A DNA stretch of 64,000 nucleotides, from positions 124,001 through 188,000 of the forward strand of contig OZ025850.1 in the NCBI GenBank assembly GCA_964019425.1. The letters are read 5' to 3'. The DNA comes from Flectonema sp. DT1601 (taxonomy: Eukaryota > Euglenozoa > Diplonemea > Diplonemida > Diplonemidae). Positions 1 through 10,055 of the stretch are shown in pieces (the stretch's first letter is position 1; every line of letters starts with the position of its first letter). The notes beneath the pieces were generated by a model. That model saw nothing but the letters and a program-made list of their open reading frames with translations, made no database searches and had not been told where the DNA came from. A program made the position numbers and the translations under genes.

Positions 1-104
1 TTATAAAGGTTTATCATTTTTTGTTTGTCTGACTGTTTGCACAGCCATACACAACATCGTAAGCGTTTGCAAGACAATTTTTCCAAAGTAAGAATTTCCA
101 CTCC

Positions 105-2414
105 CTAAGGATAGTAAATGTTGATATTTTCTAAATGAGTTCCATCCCAATCACAACAAAAAGTTTTATTATCATTTGGGTATATAATACCCCCCTGTTG
201 ACATACCATGTCATCGTAGAAGTGGTGTTCTGAGCATGCGATCCATTTCAAATACGTTTTTTGACAACTCAACATCAGATGTATAATAAATAAAATAGAA
301 AACGTTCCAATAATTACCAAACGAGGACGGTCAGTAAACCTAACTGCAGTGTGAAACAATGGAAGACGAAACAATGACATGCAGTATGTTATTTGTTGCA
401 GTGGAGCACACACAATAGCAATCGCTACCTCAATAACCAATTGAAGTATTGTGAGTCCTCCGACCAATCCATTAAAGTTTTTATTCGGAGTATACAAGTC
501 GAAGAAATATCTACCACTCTCCCATCCTGCCGCATGCAGTATTCCAACGGCAACAATTGCTGATAACTCACAAATTAAAATGAAAAGGTATTCCGTAGAA
601 ACAACTTCTCTGAATGACGTACTGTTAATGAAATCAAAAGCCTCTGCTTTTGTTCTTTTAAAGATAAGTACTTGAGTGTAGTAGTCGATCGCAGCACTTC
701 TTTGAAGGTATGTCACTCGATCAAATAGTGTAATTATTGCAGTTAGTGTTATAATTACCCCTTGAGCATCTGGTTCTGCATGAACGATCATCACACGACC
801 GATACTCGCACTGATTGCGATTGAAGAAAGAGATAAACCTATCTTTAAATGATGAATATCTGTTACACTCCAGTGTCTTGAAATCCACGTTAGCGTCGTA
901 TTAATTAACAACGCAGTCGGAGGAAATAAAAACACTCTCAACCCAATCTGCTCACCACTTGAAGCATTTTCATAAGGTCTTAGTAAGTAATGGAATATTA
1001 TAAATCCATAAGCTGCAGGAAATAGGACTGCAGCGATGTTTATCCACGGACGAGCTCTTTTAATCGCCACCAAGTAGAAGAAATCACCAAAAGCAACTCC
1101 CACGTGGATTAGTATCGCTGGAATATAGAATTCATCGTGTATAAAACCTGATACTTTCTCAGTGAATAACCACATGACTATGGCAGCAGTGGATATTAGT
1201 TTCGTTGTTGAGACCCATCTCCAAGCATCCCATGGTACTAAACAAAAAGTGATTGCATACTGCATCAAACCCAAAACTACCCATTCTGACGCACACCATC
1301 TGGTTCTGGAATATTCAACGATCTCAATAAACGTTCTGTTTTCATAAACACTTAAATCAAACTGATACTCAATAGCAGTCTCATTTCCTCTAATCAATTC
1401 TATTGAAGGATCCCTAAAGGCTACAACATCGACACTTGATAATTTAGAATGCCAGTCTCCTGATGCCAATCCCACACAAGCAGGGGTACTCATAGCGGCA
1501 GTCAGTAGAATAGTGATTAACGTTATAATTGACACTTCGTATGCTGGGCTTGTCATGTTTTTTATCGTTAGATTATTCATAGCAAACAAATAAATTCTTT
1601 TGAGTTGAGAAGCATTTTCAAGAGCTTCCTCTCTTTCAACTTCTGTTTGACGTTTTTCAGCAACTTGTTGAATGGAAGCGGCAAAAACGCGATCCCAATT
1701 TGCCTGGATGCGAAGTTTTTTCTTAACAGGTGGGGCGGATACTGCCGGAGCAGGAGGTCGTAAAACATTTTCAGAAGCATCCTGAGGAGCTGTATTGCCC
1801 TGGTCTTCACTTGTGGTTGGCGGATTACCATTAGATTCTTGATTTTGATTTCCGCTGCTGGGGTTCTGAGACCCTGTCTCATCACCCTCGATAGGAACTT
1901 GATTAGGATGCTCAGCCACAAGATATTTCTTCTCTGTTTCACTCGCATCTTTACTGTGAGTATCCGTAGAACCTTTACTGCCAGTAAGTAACAACTCATC
2001 ACTTGTACCAAGAATGTTTATCGTATGCGACAATGGAGGTGGTGCCGGAGGTAGCGGTGGCGCGAATGTAAACACCAACGACAACGACACATTAACTCTT
2101 AACGCTGTAGCAACCAAAAACTGATTTGCTTCCTGTTCATTAATAACAGAAAGACGAGAGCCAATCCACGATGTTAGACCAGCTCTAAACGCAGGAGTTC
2201 CTTCTCTGACTTCTTCTAATTTCATAGAGGAGTCTTCTGATATGGTAAAACCAAATTCCTCATCGGTGGCTTCTTTTACTAAGGTTAATTGAATGCTTCG
2301 AAGTGTGTCAGCCGTTTCTCCTCCGTCTTCCTCTTCTTCTTCCCCTCCTACTGCTTCTACCACAACGTCTAGTTCATCTAGCAGGGAAGATATGTCACCG
2401 TCTTCGTGTGACAT
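105..2414 (-). CDS. PDZ-like domain plus multi-pass membrane protein, function unknown
   Basis: The predicted protein has 769 residues and begins with an acidic stretch (a run of Glu near residue 25). Residues about 45-110 look like a PDZ domain: an FGFTI carboxylate-loop-like motif, then GTPAFRAGL and a GSRLSVIN strand. Residues 115-240 are low-complexity and rich in Pro, Asn, Gln and Ser, followed by a short charged helix. From about residue 285 to the end I count roughly eleven hydrophobic segments, so the second half is a polytopic membrane domain. I do not recognise its family. A PDZ-like module at the N-terminus suggests a tethered transporter or receptor, but that is inference. The start is the first ATG. 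An AG lies three bases before it, but the pyrimidine tract there is weak, so the leader junction is unclear. The reading frame has no gap, and the stop lies 104 bases from the window edge. Confidence 0.8.
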   Translation of the reverse strand: MSHEDGDISSLLDELDVVVEAVGGEEEEEDGGETADTLRSIQLTLVKEATDEEFGFTISEDSSMKLEEVREGTPAFRAGLTSWIGSRLSVINEQEANQFLVATALRVNVSLSLVFTFAPPLPPAPPPLSHTINILGTSDELLLTGSKGSTDTHSKDASETEKKYLVAEHPNQVPIEGDETGSQNPSSGNQNQESNGNPPTTSEDQGNTAPQDASENVLRPPAPAVSAPPVKKKLRIQANWDRVFAASIQQVAEKRQTEVEREEALENASQLKRIYLFAMNNLTIKNMTSPAYEVSIITLITILLTAAMSTPACVGLASGDWHSKLSSVDVVAFRDPSIELIRGNETAIEYQFDLSVYENRTFIEIVEYSRTRWCASEWVVLGLMQYAITFCLVPWDAWRWVSTTKLISTAAIVMWLFTEKVSGFIHDEFYIPAILIHVGVAFGDFFYLVAIKRARPWINIAAVLFPAAYGFIIFHYLLRPYENASSGEQIGLRVFLFPPTALLINTTLTWISRHWSVTDIHHLKIGLSLSSIAISASIGRVMIVHAEPDAQGVIITLTAIITLFDRVTYLQRSAAIDYYTQVLIFKRTKAEAFDFINSTSFREVVSTEYLFILICELSAIVAVGILHAAGWESGRYFFDLYTPNKNFNGLVGGLTILQLVIEVAIAIVCAPLQQITYCMSLFRLPLFHTAVRFTDRPRLVIIGTFSILFIIHLMLSCQKTYLKWIACSEHHFYDDMVCQQGGIIYPNDNKTFCCDWDGTHLENINIYYP

Positions 2415-2870
2415 CCTTCACAAATTATATTTTATTTACACAAAAAACTCTTTTTATTTATTCTTCAGATTGGAGGAAGTCGGTGATCGAAATACAACAG
2501 AAGTAGAATCTCAGAAAAACATTATTTTTTATTTATTTTTTTTTTTCCCCGTTTGTTGTTGTTGTTGTTGCTGTTGTTTTTTTTTTTTTTTTTTAGAGGT
2601 AGTCTAATGTATCACCTGAATGAAAAAAAAAAAAAAAATTATAATAAATAGTCGACTGACCTAATCAGAATAGATTTAGCAGCAGTGCTGAGATGTTATG
2701 TAGCTTCGTGCGGAAACAGTTTTGTTCTTTATTTTTTCTTTTTTTTTTTAAGTTACTTCTCCTTTTTTTTTTTTTTTTTTTCAATCTAATGTAATATTAT
2801 TTCATTCTCTTACCACTTGAGACTACGGAATAGTCTCTAAAGGAAGAATTTAATTGAAATCACACGCCTG

Positions 2871-2902
<32 letters not shown>

Positions 2903-4115
2903 TACTCACCCTCTCATTAGGTTTTTCTTATGATTTCCCTCACGTAGCTCTTCAGCTGGAACGATTAACGAGGGATTTCAAATCACGTTTATCTATTTTT
3001 TTTTTTTTTTTTTTTTAAAACCACTCTGCCTCTCTCTTGCCGTCATACAACGCCACGTGAACGTAGTGAGAATGAGCACTACCGCAACAAAAAAAGCAAT
3101 AGAGAGACCGAGAAAAGTAAAAGTTTTTTTTTTTCCTCTTTTTTTTTGCTTAGGGCAATACAAACCCAAACGACTACTGTAACGAAAAACCACATTGAAA
3201 CCATATACTGCTATATTTAATATTTTGCTCAAAAGGCGCGGAAAAGAGGATCGTTGACAGGTAAAGGCATACTTTCCCTTTTTACAACAAAAAGTAAAAA
3301 TTTCTTTTTTTTTTTTTTTTCAGTTTCTGCATTGTTAATGTTTGGTGTGTGCAAAAAAAAAAAAAAAAAAAAAAAAAAATGAATCGCAACAAAAAAACGA
3401 AAAAATAAATAAACACAATCAGTACGTTGTGACTCTTTTTGTATTTCAACTGCGACAACAAAAGAGTGATGAACAAATTCCTTTTTTTTTTTTTTTCAAA
3501 ATTAAAAAAACTTTTGAAAAAAAAAAAAAAAAAAAGAAACAAAAAAAAAAAAGAGAAAAACCGTTTCTCCATTTTATATAAAGGTCAGGGATACTTTTTT
3601 TTTTTTTTTTTTGGGAGGATTTCGCGTCCGTCAGTTCTACGACAGTGGAAAGGTTTTTAAAAAGGGAATTAATAAAGCAAAGTTAAAGGAGAGAACGGGA
3701 TTATTATTACTTTTTTTTTTTTTTCCAATCATCAATAAAATAATAAACACTTTTTGATTTCGTTTTTTTTTTTTTTTTTCAATCACCCAAACAAAACGAA
3801 AAGCAAGAATAATATTTTCAATATCTCAATTAAACAATAAAGAACCGTTTATTCTCCACATTAAGACTTCAAGTGGGTCTCAAATAATTAATCCGCCTAA
3901 CTGGCAACAGAATAGAAGCAATGCGTCTGAATTTACCTTTTTTTTTTTTTTTTTCATTGTCCCACAAAATTCAGACTTCTCTTGGGTCTTGGATACTGAT
4001 CAACAATGACTCGAAAGGAAAATAACTAAAAGAAAGACAGCTGTCCTTTCCGACTGATGAATTGCTGAGGAGGAAGAGTACTCAGACACTCTTGGTTGAC
4101 AATTTATTTATTTAT
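2415..4115. other. gene-free spacer with homopolymer tracts
   Basis: No gene is recognised here. The stretch holds a (TTA)10 microsatellite at 2872-2901 and many poly(T) or poly(A) runs of 12-28 bases, for example 2762-2780, 3000-3016, 3352-3379 and 3519-3535. Open frames in it translate mainly to Lys or Phe runs caused by these tracts and are not believable genes. On the minus strand GTGAGTAG occurs at 2902-2909, the same octamer seen in several other spacers. Confidence 0.6.
2872..2901. repeat. (TTA)n microsatellite
   Basis: About ten perfect TTA units in a row, in the spacer between the PDZ membrane protein and the ADF-homology gene. Confidence 0.95.
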
Positions 4116-5885
4116 TTATTGTTTTAGAGAGAATACTCCCCAAAGGAGTGGATCATCTCCTTTGATTGCTTCAATCGTATCCTTGACATCATAATCTTGT
4201 TCTTCTTCAGCAGACGGAAAGATACCAGATAGATTAGCCATTGTGGCTGCTGGGTTTTCTCCGTAGAACGAAGCTGCTGCGACCTTTTCTTCTGCCAACG
4301 CCTTGTTGAAGTCTCCCAGTGTGATTGCCATGTTACCCTTTTCAATATTGTCAGATACTACATAAGGACGTACCTTTTCAATGACACCCTCAACTGTTAG
4401 ATCTTCACTTCCCTGAATCTCTATACTTACTTGGTGAGGCTTCAGTAATCTTTCCATCTCTCCCTTGTGGTTAAGAGATCTTCCTCGTGCTACGGCTCCG
4501 ATGCTGGAGCCTACGAAGGTGACGCAGACCCATTTTGTTCTACGGAATGAACCCATTCCGAAACCAAGACGAATAATACCAAACATTACTTTCTTGTCGT
4601 CAAGGTTCGATTGCATTTCTGGAATGGAATCACTTCCGGCGTCAATTAATTTCAATTCTGACGGATCTGCTTCAAACAGCGCCCAATTCATAGCTCCCAA
4701 GGGTTTTCTAATTTCCTTCATCACATCACTGGCTGATAATCCCATGTCTGCTGCTGTTGGTCTTAAGTTTGGAAGTTCAGCCATTGTAGCTGCAGCTTGC
4801 ATAATAGCATCCTGTTGTTGCTGTCTTCCTGCTTCTACTAAATCATTAATTTCTTTCTTTAGTCCTTCGATACTAAAGTCACCATTGTCTGATACGAAGA
4901 CATGTTTAAGTTCTTTCAACACGTGATCTAAACAACATTCGTCATCACTAGAAATAGTAAGAGACGCGTGATGGTTTCCAAATACTTCCGCTACAGCTCC
5001 AGTTTGCTGTACGTGTTTAGCTCTCTCCATTGGTGGACAATCAGGACCGTGAAAGTTGATCATAATTAACTTCTTTCTTTTAAAGGTTCCGCTTCCGAGA
5101 GGGATCTGAACTAAAAGGAATTGAACCTTTCTATCATTCAAATGATACGAAGCGTCATCAAAGATACCATCACCACGAGCTTCACACACGAGATTATCGA
5201 ATGAGAATGGTCCAGTTTGTTTGAATGACGCTGACTTGGATGGAACTGCAGCAGCGACGACAGGCGCAGGTTCTTCCTTTGCCACTTCCTTCTTAGGTTC
5301 TTCCTTAACAGGTTCTGGAACAGGAACAGGTGCAGGAGTAGGAACAGGAGCAGTAACAGGTGCTGGAACTGGTTCAGGAGCCGGGGTCGCTACTGGTTTT
5401 TCTGGTTTTGGTGGGGACGGTCCTCTTGAGGTCTGCGGTATCTCACATTGTCCAACTGGAGCCGATCCCTCAATCTCCAAATCATCATCTTCATCAGTTT
5501 CTGTGTCACTGTCTGGAGGAACAAATCCAGTACGAGGTCTTATAGTTTGAGTGTTGTCAAAAGATACAACCTTATGAAATAGTTCTCCATTCTTCTCCCA
5601 CTCAACGACGTATCCTTTCTCTTCATCAACGCTGGTTAGCTTTGCTTCAATCCAATTACCGTCAGATCTTCTGTGCATGATTTCTGAAATTGGGATTAAA
5701 TGAGGAGGTGGATGCAGTCTGTTGCGAAGCATCAAATTCTCAACTACTTCGTCTTCGCTGAGACCTAACTCGAGAGAGTTCTTAATAACAAGTTGGACTT
5801 GCTCATCTACGGGCATTCCTTTCTTCATATAGTACTTCTCTACTCGTCTTTGCATCGACAAGACTGACTTCTTTCTTTCATCCAT
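4116..5885 (-). CDS. Coactosin-like protein with two ADF-homology domains and a Tudor-like module
   Basis: The protein has 589 residues. Order: a helical N-terminus; a Tudor/SH3-like barrel at about 70-115 (GNWIEAKLTSV...GYVVEWEKNG); an acidic patch; a Pro/Val/Ala repeat at about 150-210; then two ADF/cofilin-homology domains at about 225-350 and 405-520. The second holds FRRTKWVCVTFVG and the first FKRKKLIMINFHGPD, which match the coactosin type of ADF domain that binds F-actin without severing it. A cytoskeletal role in the cytoplasm follows from the family. I chose the ATG at 5883-5885 because a clear acceptor (ACTTTACCTTCAG, AG at 5893-5894) leaves a 7-base leader; an upstream in-frame start eight codons earlier would lie across that site. 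The pairing of two ADF domains with a Tudor-like barrel is not an arrangement I know. Confidence 0.85.
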   Translation of the reverse strand: MDERKKSVLSMQRRVEKYYMKKGMPVDEQVQLVIKNSLELGLSEDEVVENLMLRNRLHPPPHLIPISEIMHRRSDGNWIEAKLTSVDEEKGYVVEWEKNGELFHKVVSFDNTQTIRPRTGFVPPDSDTETDEDDDLEIEGSAPVGQCEIPQTSRGPSPPKPEKPVATPAPEPVPAPVTAPVPTPAPVPVPEPVKEEPKKEVAKEEPAPVVAAAVPSKSASFKQTGPFSFDNLVCEARGDGIFDDASYHLNDRKVQFLLVQIPLGSGTFKRKKLIMINFHGPDCPPMERAKHVQQTGAVAEVFGNHHASLTISSDDECCLDHVLKELKHVFVSDNGDFSIEGLKKEINDLVEAGRQQQQDAIMQAAATMAELPNLRPTAADMGLSASDVMKEIRKPLGAMNWALFEADPSELKLIDAGSDSIPEMQSNLDDKKVMFGIIRLGFGMGSFRRTKWVCVTFVGSSIGAVARGRSLNHKGEMERLLKPHQVSIEIQGSEDLTVEGVIEKVRPYVVSDNIEKGNMAITLGDFNKALAEEKVAAASFYGENPAATMANLSGIFPSAEEEQDYDVKDTIEAIKGDDPLLWGVFSLKQ

Positions 5886-6064
5886 TTTGTTACTGAAGGT
5901 AAAGTACACAAAAAAAGAAAACTGGAAAAGAGAAATACTTCATAATTAAATTTGAGTATGAAAATCACTATACTAATTACTTAATAATGTTAAAGGGGAT
6001 AAGGATGTGAGTGTTCTGTGAAGGGCTGAGATAAAAACAGGGTTTAACAAACTGTTTTCTCTCT

Positions 6065-6104
<40 letters not shown>

Positions 6105-6478
6105 CAATTTAGAGGAGAGTAAGTAAACAAGTTTTCGGGAAGGACTGTAATATTGCGGGTTAAAACCAATACTAAAAAACCTATCCTACTTAGAGACTTG
6201 TTGACATAGTAATAATAATAATAATAATAATTTTGTAATGAGAATACAGCATAACTAAAACAGGTAGAATTGTTTTTTTATAATATCCGAGTGAGTCAGA
6301 AGAGAGGAAGACACAGAAAACCTGTGCAGCGCACTTTCACCTACCGAGGTTAAAAGTGGTTTTTTATCGAAGACAGTAAAGAGGAGAAGGAAAGTAAACA
6401 ACAGTTTTGTTATTTTAAAAAAGTCAAAAAAAAATTTTTTTTGATTATTTGAATTTATCAATAGTTTTATTAGGCTAC
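5886..6478. other. spacer with 37-base poly(A) tract
   Basis: No gene is seen. It contains an uninterrupted run of 37 A at 6066-6102, one of the longest homopolymers in the window, and an ATA/TAA microsatellite near 6206-6232. Confidence 0.6.
6066..6102. repeat. poly(A) tract, 37 bases
   Basis: Pure A run on the plus strand, which is poly(U) in the sense of the genes. Confidence 0.95.
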
Positions 6479-7417
6479 TTATTTCGCTTTGAGTTTGCGA
6501 AGGTTTTCAACAAAAGCTAGTTGAGTATCCATTATGTCTTGTACTTCATCGTTGGTTCTTCTTTGATCAATGAAAGGAGGAACAAAAGGATTAACATTCA
6601 AAGCAGACGGTTCCAAATAAGTTCCAAAAATTTTGTCCCAAAAAGAAAATATAAACCCAAAGTTCTTTGTTGGGTAGTAGTGATGAATATCGTGAGCCTC
6701 ACCTCCTCCTCCAAAAGACATCCAATTGGATGGCGACCACCAAACATCATGACCGCTATGTTCGTCAATGAGACAGATAACCCACAAAAAACAATAAATA
6801 TATCGACCCATCGGGTGACACAAATAATAAGCAGGAACAGACTGAAACACGATAGCGGTCGCATCTTCAAACGGATGAACCCAACCACCTGCCCAGCTAA
6901 AGGGAGCAGAGTACTCGTGATGCACAGAATGAACACTATTCCTGAGATACGGAACAATGTGAAAAATACGATGCTGCCAATATAATATAAAATCTCCTAT
7001 AGTCATCGCGAATATTAATTGCGATGAGAAAACAAAAAAAGTCGGTGCTTCTCTCGGAAGTACGTTCCTATATTCATCAGGAAAAGCCCACCACAAGTAC
7101 CAAGTGTACCCACATCCTAGTGGGTAAATAATTAATTGAGGGATGGCTGTTTCTAACATTTCTTTATTAGAAGGCCAATAATCTTTTTGTACTTTGGTAT
7201 CGGAGTGAGTGATATCCAGAAACGTGAAATATAAGCAACACATGAGCCACGTTACGAATGCGATGCTTCCCTCGACGAAAACGTTATTCAGATACGGCTC
7301 TCCAAGAAGGCACAGATCCCATGCTTTCTGAGTACCGTAGTCCAGAATTTCAATTCCACCACAGGAAAGCACAGCTCCTCCCGTCACAGCGAGAGTGAGT
7401 ATCTTTAATTCTGACAT
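6479..7417 (-). CDS. Sterol desaturase / methylsterol monooxygenase-like fatty acid hydroxylase
   Basis: A 312-residue membrane protein of the fatty-acid hydroxylase superfamily. The di-iron histidine boxes are all visible: HRIFH, HSVHHEY and a late HDIHH, with HPFEDA and the DEHSGHD motif between them as in C-4 methylsterol oxidases (ERG25/SMO). These ER enzymes oxidise the 4-methyl group of sterol precursors using O2 and reduced cytochrome b5. Several hydrophobic segments flank the boxes. The family match is firm; the substrate (4-methyl sterol versus another lipid) is inference. I place the start at 7415-7417 because an acceptor (AAATTACATTTCAG, AG at 7428-7429) sits 10 bases upstream. A longer frame 25 codons upstream would cross this site and adds a basic, unconserved segment. 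Confidence 0.88.
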   Translation of the reverse strand: MSELKILTLAVTGGAVLSCGGIEILDYGTQKAWDLCLLGEPYLNNVFVEGSIAFVTWLMCCLYFTFLDITHSDTKVQKDYWPSNKEMLETAIPQLIIYPLGCGYTWYLWWAFPDEYRNVLPREAPTFFVFSSQLIFAMTIGDFILYWQHRIFHIVPYLRNSVHSVHHEYSAPFSWAGGWVHPFEDATAIVFQSVPAYYLCHPMGRYIYCFLWVICLIDEHSGHDVWWSPSNWMSFGGGGEAHDIHHYYPTKNFGFIFSFWDKIFGTYLEPSALNVNPFVPPFIDQRRTNDEVQDIMDTQLAFVENLRKLKAK

Positions 7418-7639
7418 ATTAGTGAAACTGAAATGTAATTTAAAAATTTTGAATTTGATGAACCTTCTTATAATCTTGTGAATGTCTACCACATGTTTAC
7501 AATCCTGTGTAAATAGATAAAATAATTATAAAGGGTAGTGGATTACATAGAACAACACCTATCTTTGTTTTTTCTTTCTGAGTTTCTTTTTTTCGGCTTT
7601 TTTTTTTTTTTTTTTTTTTTTTCCTGTTTTCTTATTCTC

Positions 7640-7895
7640 TCCTTGTCATAGTCATTCCCATTTGGTAAATCAGCAGATGGTTTTGCGATAGTCGGGTCCC
7701 AACAGAGTTTTCACCCAACTTCGTCCACCATCTTTCAGGTCCTCCTTTTCCAATAAATCGCCTGTCGATCGGCTGTGTTGCACCCCCAGGGGTTGGCACA
7801 TTAAGTCCCTTTCAGTGCGGCTTATGGGTTTGACACCCTAAACCTTGCACACGTGTTAGACTCGGCTAATCCAACAATTTTTCCTCTGATGGGTC
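7640..7895 (-). pseudogene. Degenerate 28S (LSU) rRNA fragment
   Basis: Read on the minus strand, this stretch contains several landmarks of eukaryotic nuclear LSU rRNA domain II in the correct order: GAGTCTAACACGTGTGCAAG (7845-7863), AAACCCATAAGCCGCACTGAAAG, GGACCTGAAAGATGGTG, AAACTCTGTTGG, CCCGACTATCGC (7685-7696), then AACCATCTGCTG. Against the canonical RNA it lacks roughly 20 bases after GATGGTG and about 50 bases before AACCATCT, and many conserved positions differ. So it is a broken rRNA-derived copy and not a working gene. It is isolated between protein genes with no SSU, 5.8S or other LSU piece beside it. The best-matching core is 7685-7865; outer limits are approximate. A fragmented-rRNA gene is a less likely alternative because core bases are missing. 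Confidence 0.72.
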
Positions 7896-7964
7896 TAGAA
7901 AAGACTAAACTTGAAAGAGAAAAAAACAAAAAAAAAAAAAACGGGGAAAAAAAGAATACACCCA

Positions 7965-8075
7965 AAAACATTTATTTATCGAAGTCAGGGAAGGGTATCA
8001 CCAACTGTGAGACTCTCACAGTCGAGAAGACGTAAATTGACCAGACAGTCTGCTATGACAATGCAGGGTAATGAA
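7965..8075. repeat. Dispersed hairpin repeat, copy A
   Basis: The sequence begins TTTATCGAAGTCAGGGAAG and contains the perfect stem ACTGTGAG/CTCACAGT at 8003-8021. The same head and a stem at the equivalent place recur at 21140-21310, 22086-22210 and 22370-22500. Function unknown; it could be a SINE-like remnant or a structured RNA. Confidence 0.6.
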
Positions 8076-10055
8076 TCAGGTTTCTTTTTTTTTTTTTTTT
8101 TTTATATAAAAGTAAGGAATGGTCGAAAAAAAAAAGAAACCAATCTTACTTAGTAATTCACATTTATAAAACTTATATAAGGTTGAAGACAGCCACTCGT
8201 ACCGAAGACAAAAAAAAGTAAAAAAAAAACTAAACACAAGCATTTCACGATAACAAAAAAAAAAAAAATGAAATAAACCGTAGATTTCACCAGCAAAGAC
8301 CGTGTAGTTGTTGTTTTTCACAAACAAGAAGCACCTCATTCTCGCGTGGCCAGTTCAATATTCGAATTAAAAGGATTTTTTTCATACTTTTCTCACTCCG
8401 ATTTTTTTCAAAAATCAGACACATAACAAAAAGAGGTCGTAGGAATCTCTTGTTCTTTCCATTTTCATTTCTTTTTTTTTTTTTTTTTTTTCATTTTTCT
8501 CTTTTTTTTTTTTTTTTTTAAGTTCACGTGCTCGGTTGCCTGTATTAAAGCACAATACTCCTTTTATAACTAGCGAGAATAAACTCGCGTTTGAGTGGTT
8601 CGGGGGGAAACTATTTTCAAGGAAGGGGATGAAAGAAGAAAAAGAAAAAGCATTGTTCATATCGTACAACACATACCAAAAATATTTCGTAATGTTGCAC
8701 ACAATTTAAAATACCTTTCATCAAACATACTGCAGGTCACAAGAGTTCACACACACGTACTGTAACAACACAGTTTATGATGTTTCCCCTAACCTGTGAA
8801 CGCAATAATAGCTAGACATTAGAAACGATAGGAAAGGAGGAACTATTAGCCAGACAGTAGTAGTGGTTGTGGATCCGAAATTTGTAATAAAAGTTTTAAG
8901 GGAAAAAAAAACAAAAACGGTAATAATTAGAAATGAAAGGGGAAGTGTAAACAGGTATACCTCACTGACGATAAAATAGACGCACCGAATCCGAAGAGCA
9001 ACTTTTTTATTTTATTTTTTTTTCCAGAACTCGCGGATACAAATCCCCACTCTCTGACAAACAGACCGGCTGAATGAAATAAACGTATATAAAGAACAAA
9101 ATGATTTAATTTTTTGGGAGAGAAAAAAAAAATTACTATTTAATTTTCTTTTTTTTTTTTTTTTTTTTTTTTTTCCCCAACTTTTCTTTCTTTCCCCCAC
9201 AGTTTTATAACAAGCACTGCAGAGGAAAATGATCTTCCCAAAAAAAATACCTAATCACCTGTTGTGCAACGACAGCAGAGATGAAAGCGAAAAGAAATCT
9301 GACAGCTGCTATATCAAAAAAGAGAAATAATAATAATCTGAGATAAGATACAGAAGTTACAGAAAGGGACTAGGGCGGGGGGTCAAATAAGCAACATCAC
9401 TCCTCATATTCTAAATAGTAATCAATTTACAATAATAAAATCAGAATAAGAGTACAATTGAGCATCAGCAAATTGTTTGGGTTGGGGAAAGGTCAAAGTG
9501 CGTTTCATCTTATTTCAACGCCTAGTAGTATCACACGGGGGTAGGCGTGCCTATGCCCAGTAACATCTACCAAGCAAACCAGTAAAAGAACGGCTGTTGC
9601 TGATGTAGATTAAAAGGAACGAAGTAGGTGGCCGAAAAATGTCATAAGAACAAATGAAAAAAACGAAAACGTACTCTCTGGACAGAGTTAACGATACACG
9701 TGGTAAGAATTATTATTTTTTTTTTTTTTTTAATTAGTATTTCACTTTGCAATCACGTTTAAATATATAAAAAAAAATAAAATAAAAAAATAAAAAAACA
9801 AAGGAATCAAAACCTAAAGAACACGTGCAATAACAAACAAACAAAAGAAAGAAAAATAAAATACGTGTTGAGAATCCGTTCAATTGATACCAATCAACGA
9901 AACGAACTTGTAGATCAGCTGAAGCTGTAACGTTCTCCCTGTGCAAACACAAAGTAGTTAAAAACCATTTGAATTATCTCAGACGTCTTTATCACATGTG
10001 ATTGTCTACAACAAATGAATTGACTGCGAGACAGCAACGAATTCAATCTCGTGTT

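Larger units (their letters stand above)
7418..10055. other. long spacer with rRNA fragment, hairpin repeat and homopolymers
   Basis: No protein gene is recognised in this 2.6-kb stretch. It holds a degenerate LSU rRNA piece (7640-7895), a copy of a dispersed hairpin repeat (7965-8075), and poly(T)/poly(A) runs, for example near 7600-7622, 8082-8103, 8470-8520 and 9151-9174. Open frames in it are Lys/Phe-rich products of these tracts. The part from 9200 to 9700 shows nothing I can name. Confidence 0.55.

Noticed and set aside
3282-3660. Lys-rich and Phe-rich open frames (and similar ones near 8415, 9012, 13797, 37634, 38436 and 39031)
   Set aside because: Direct products of poly(A)/poly(T) tracts; composition is not protein-like.
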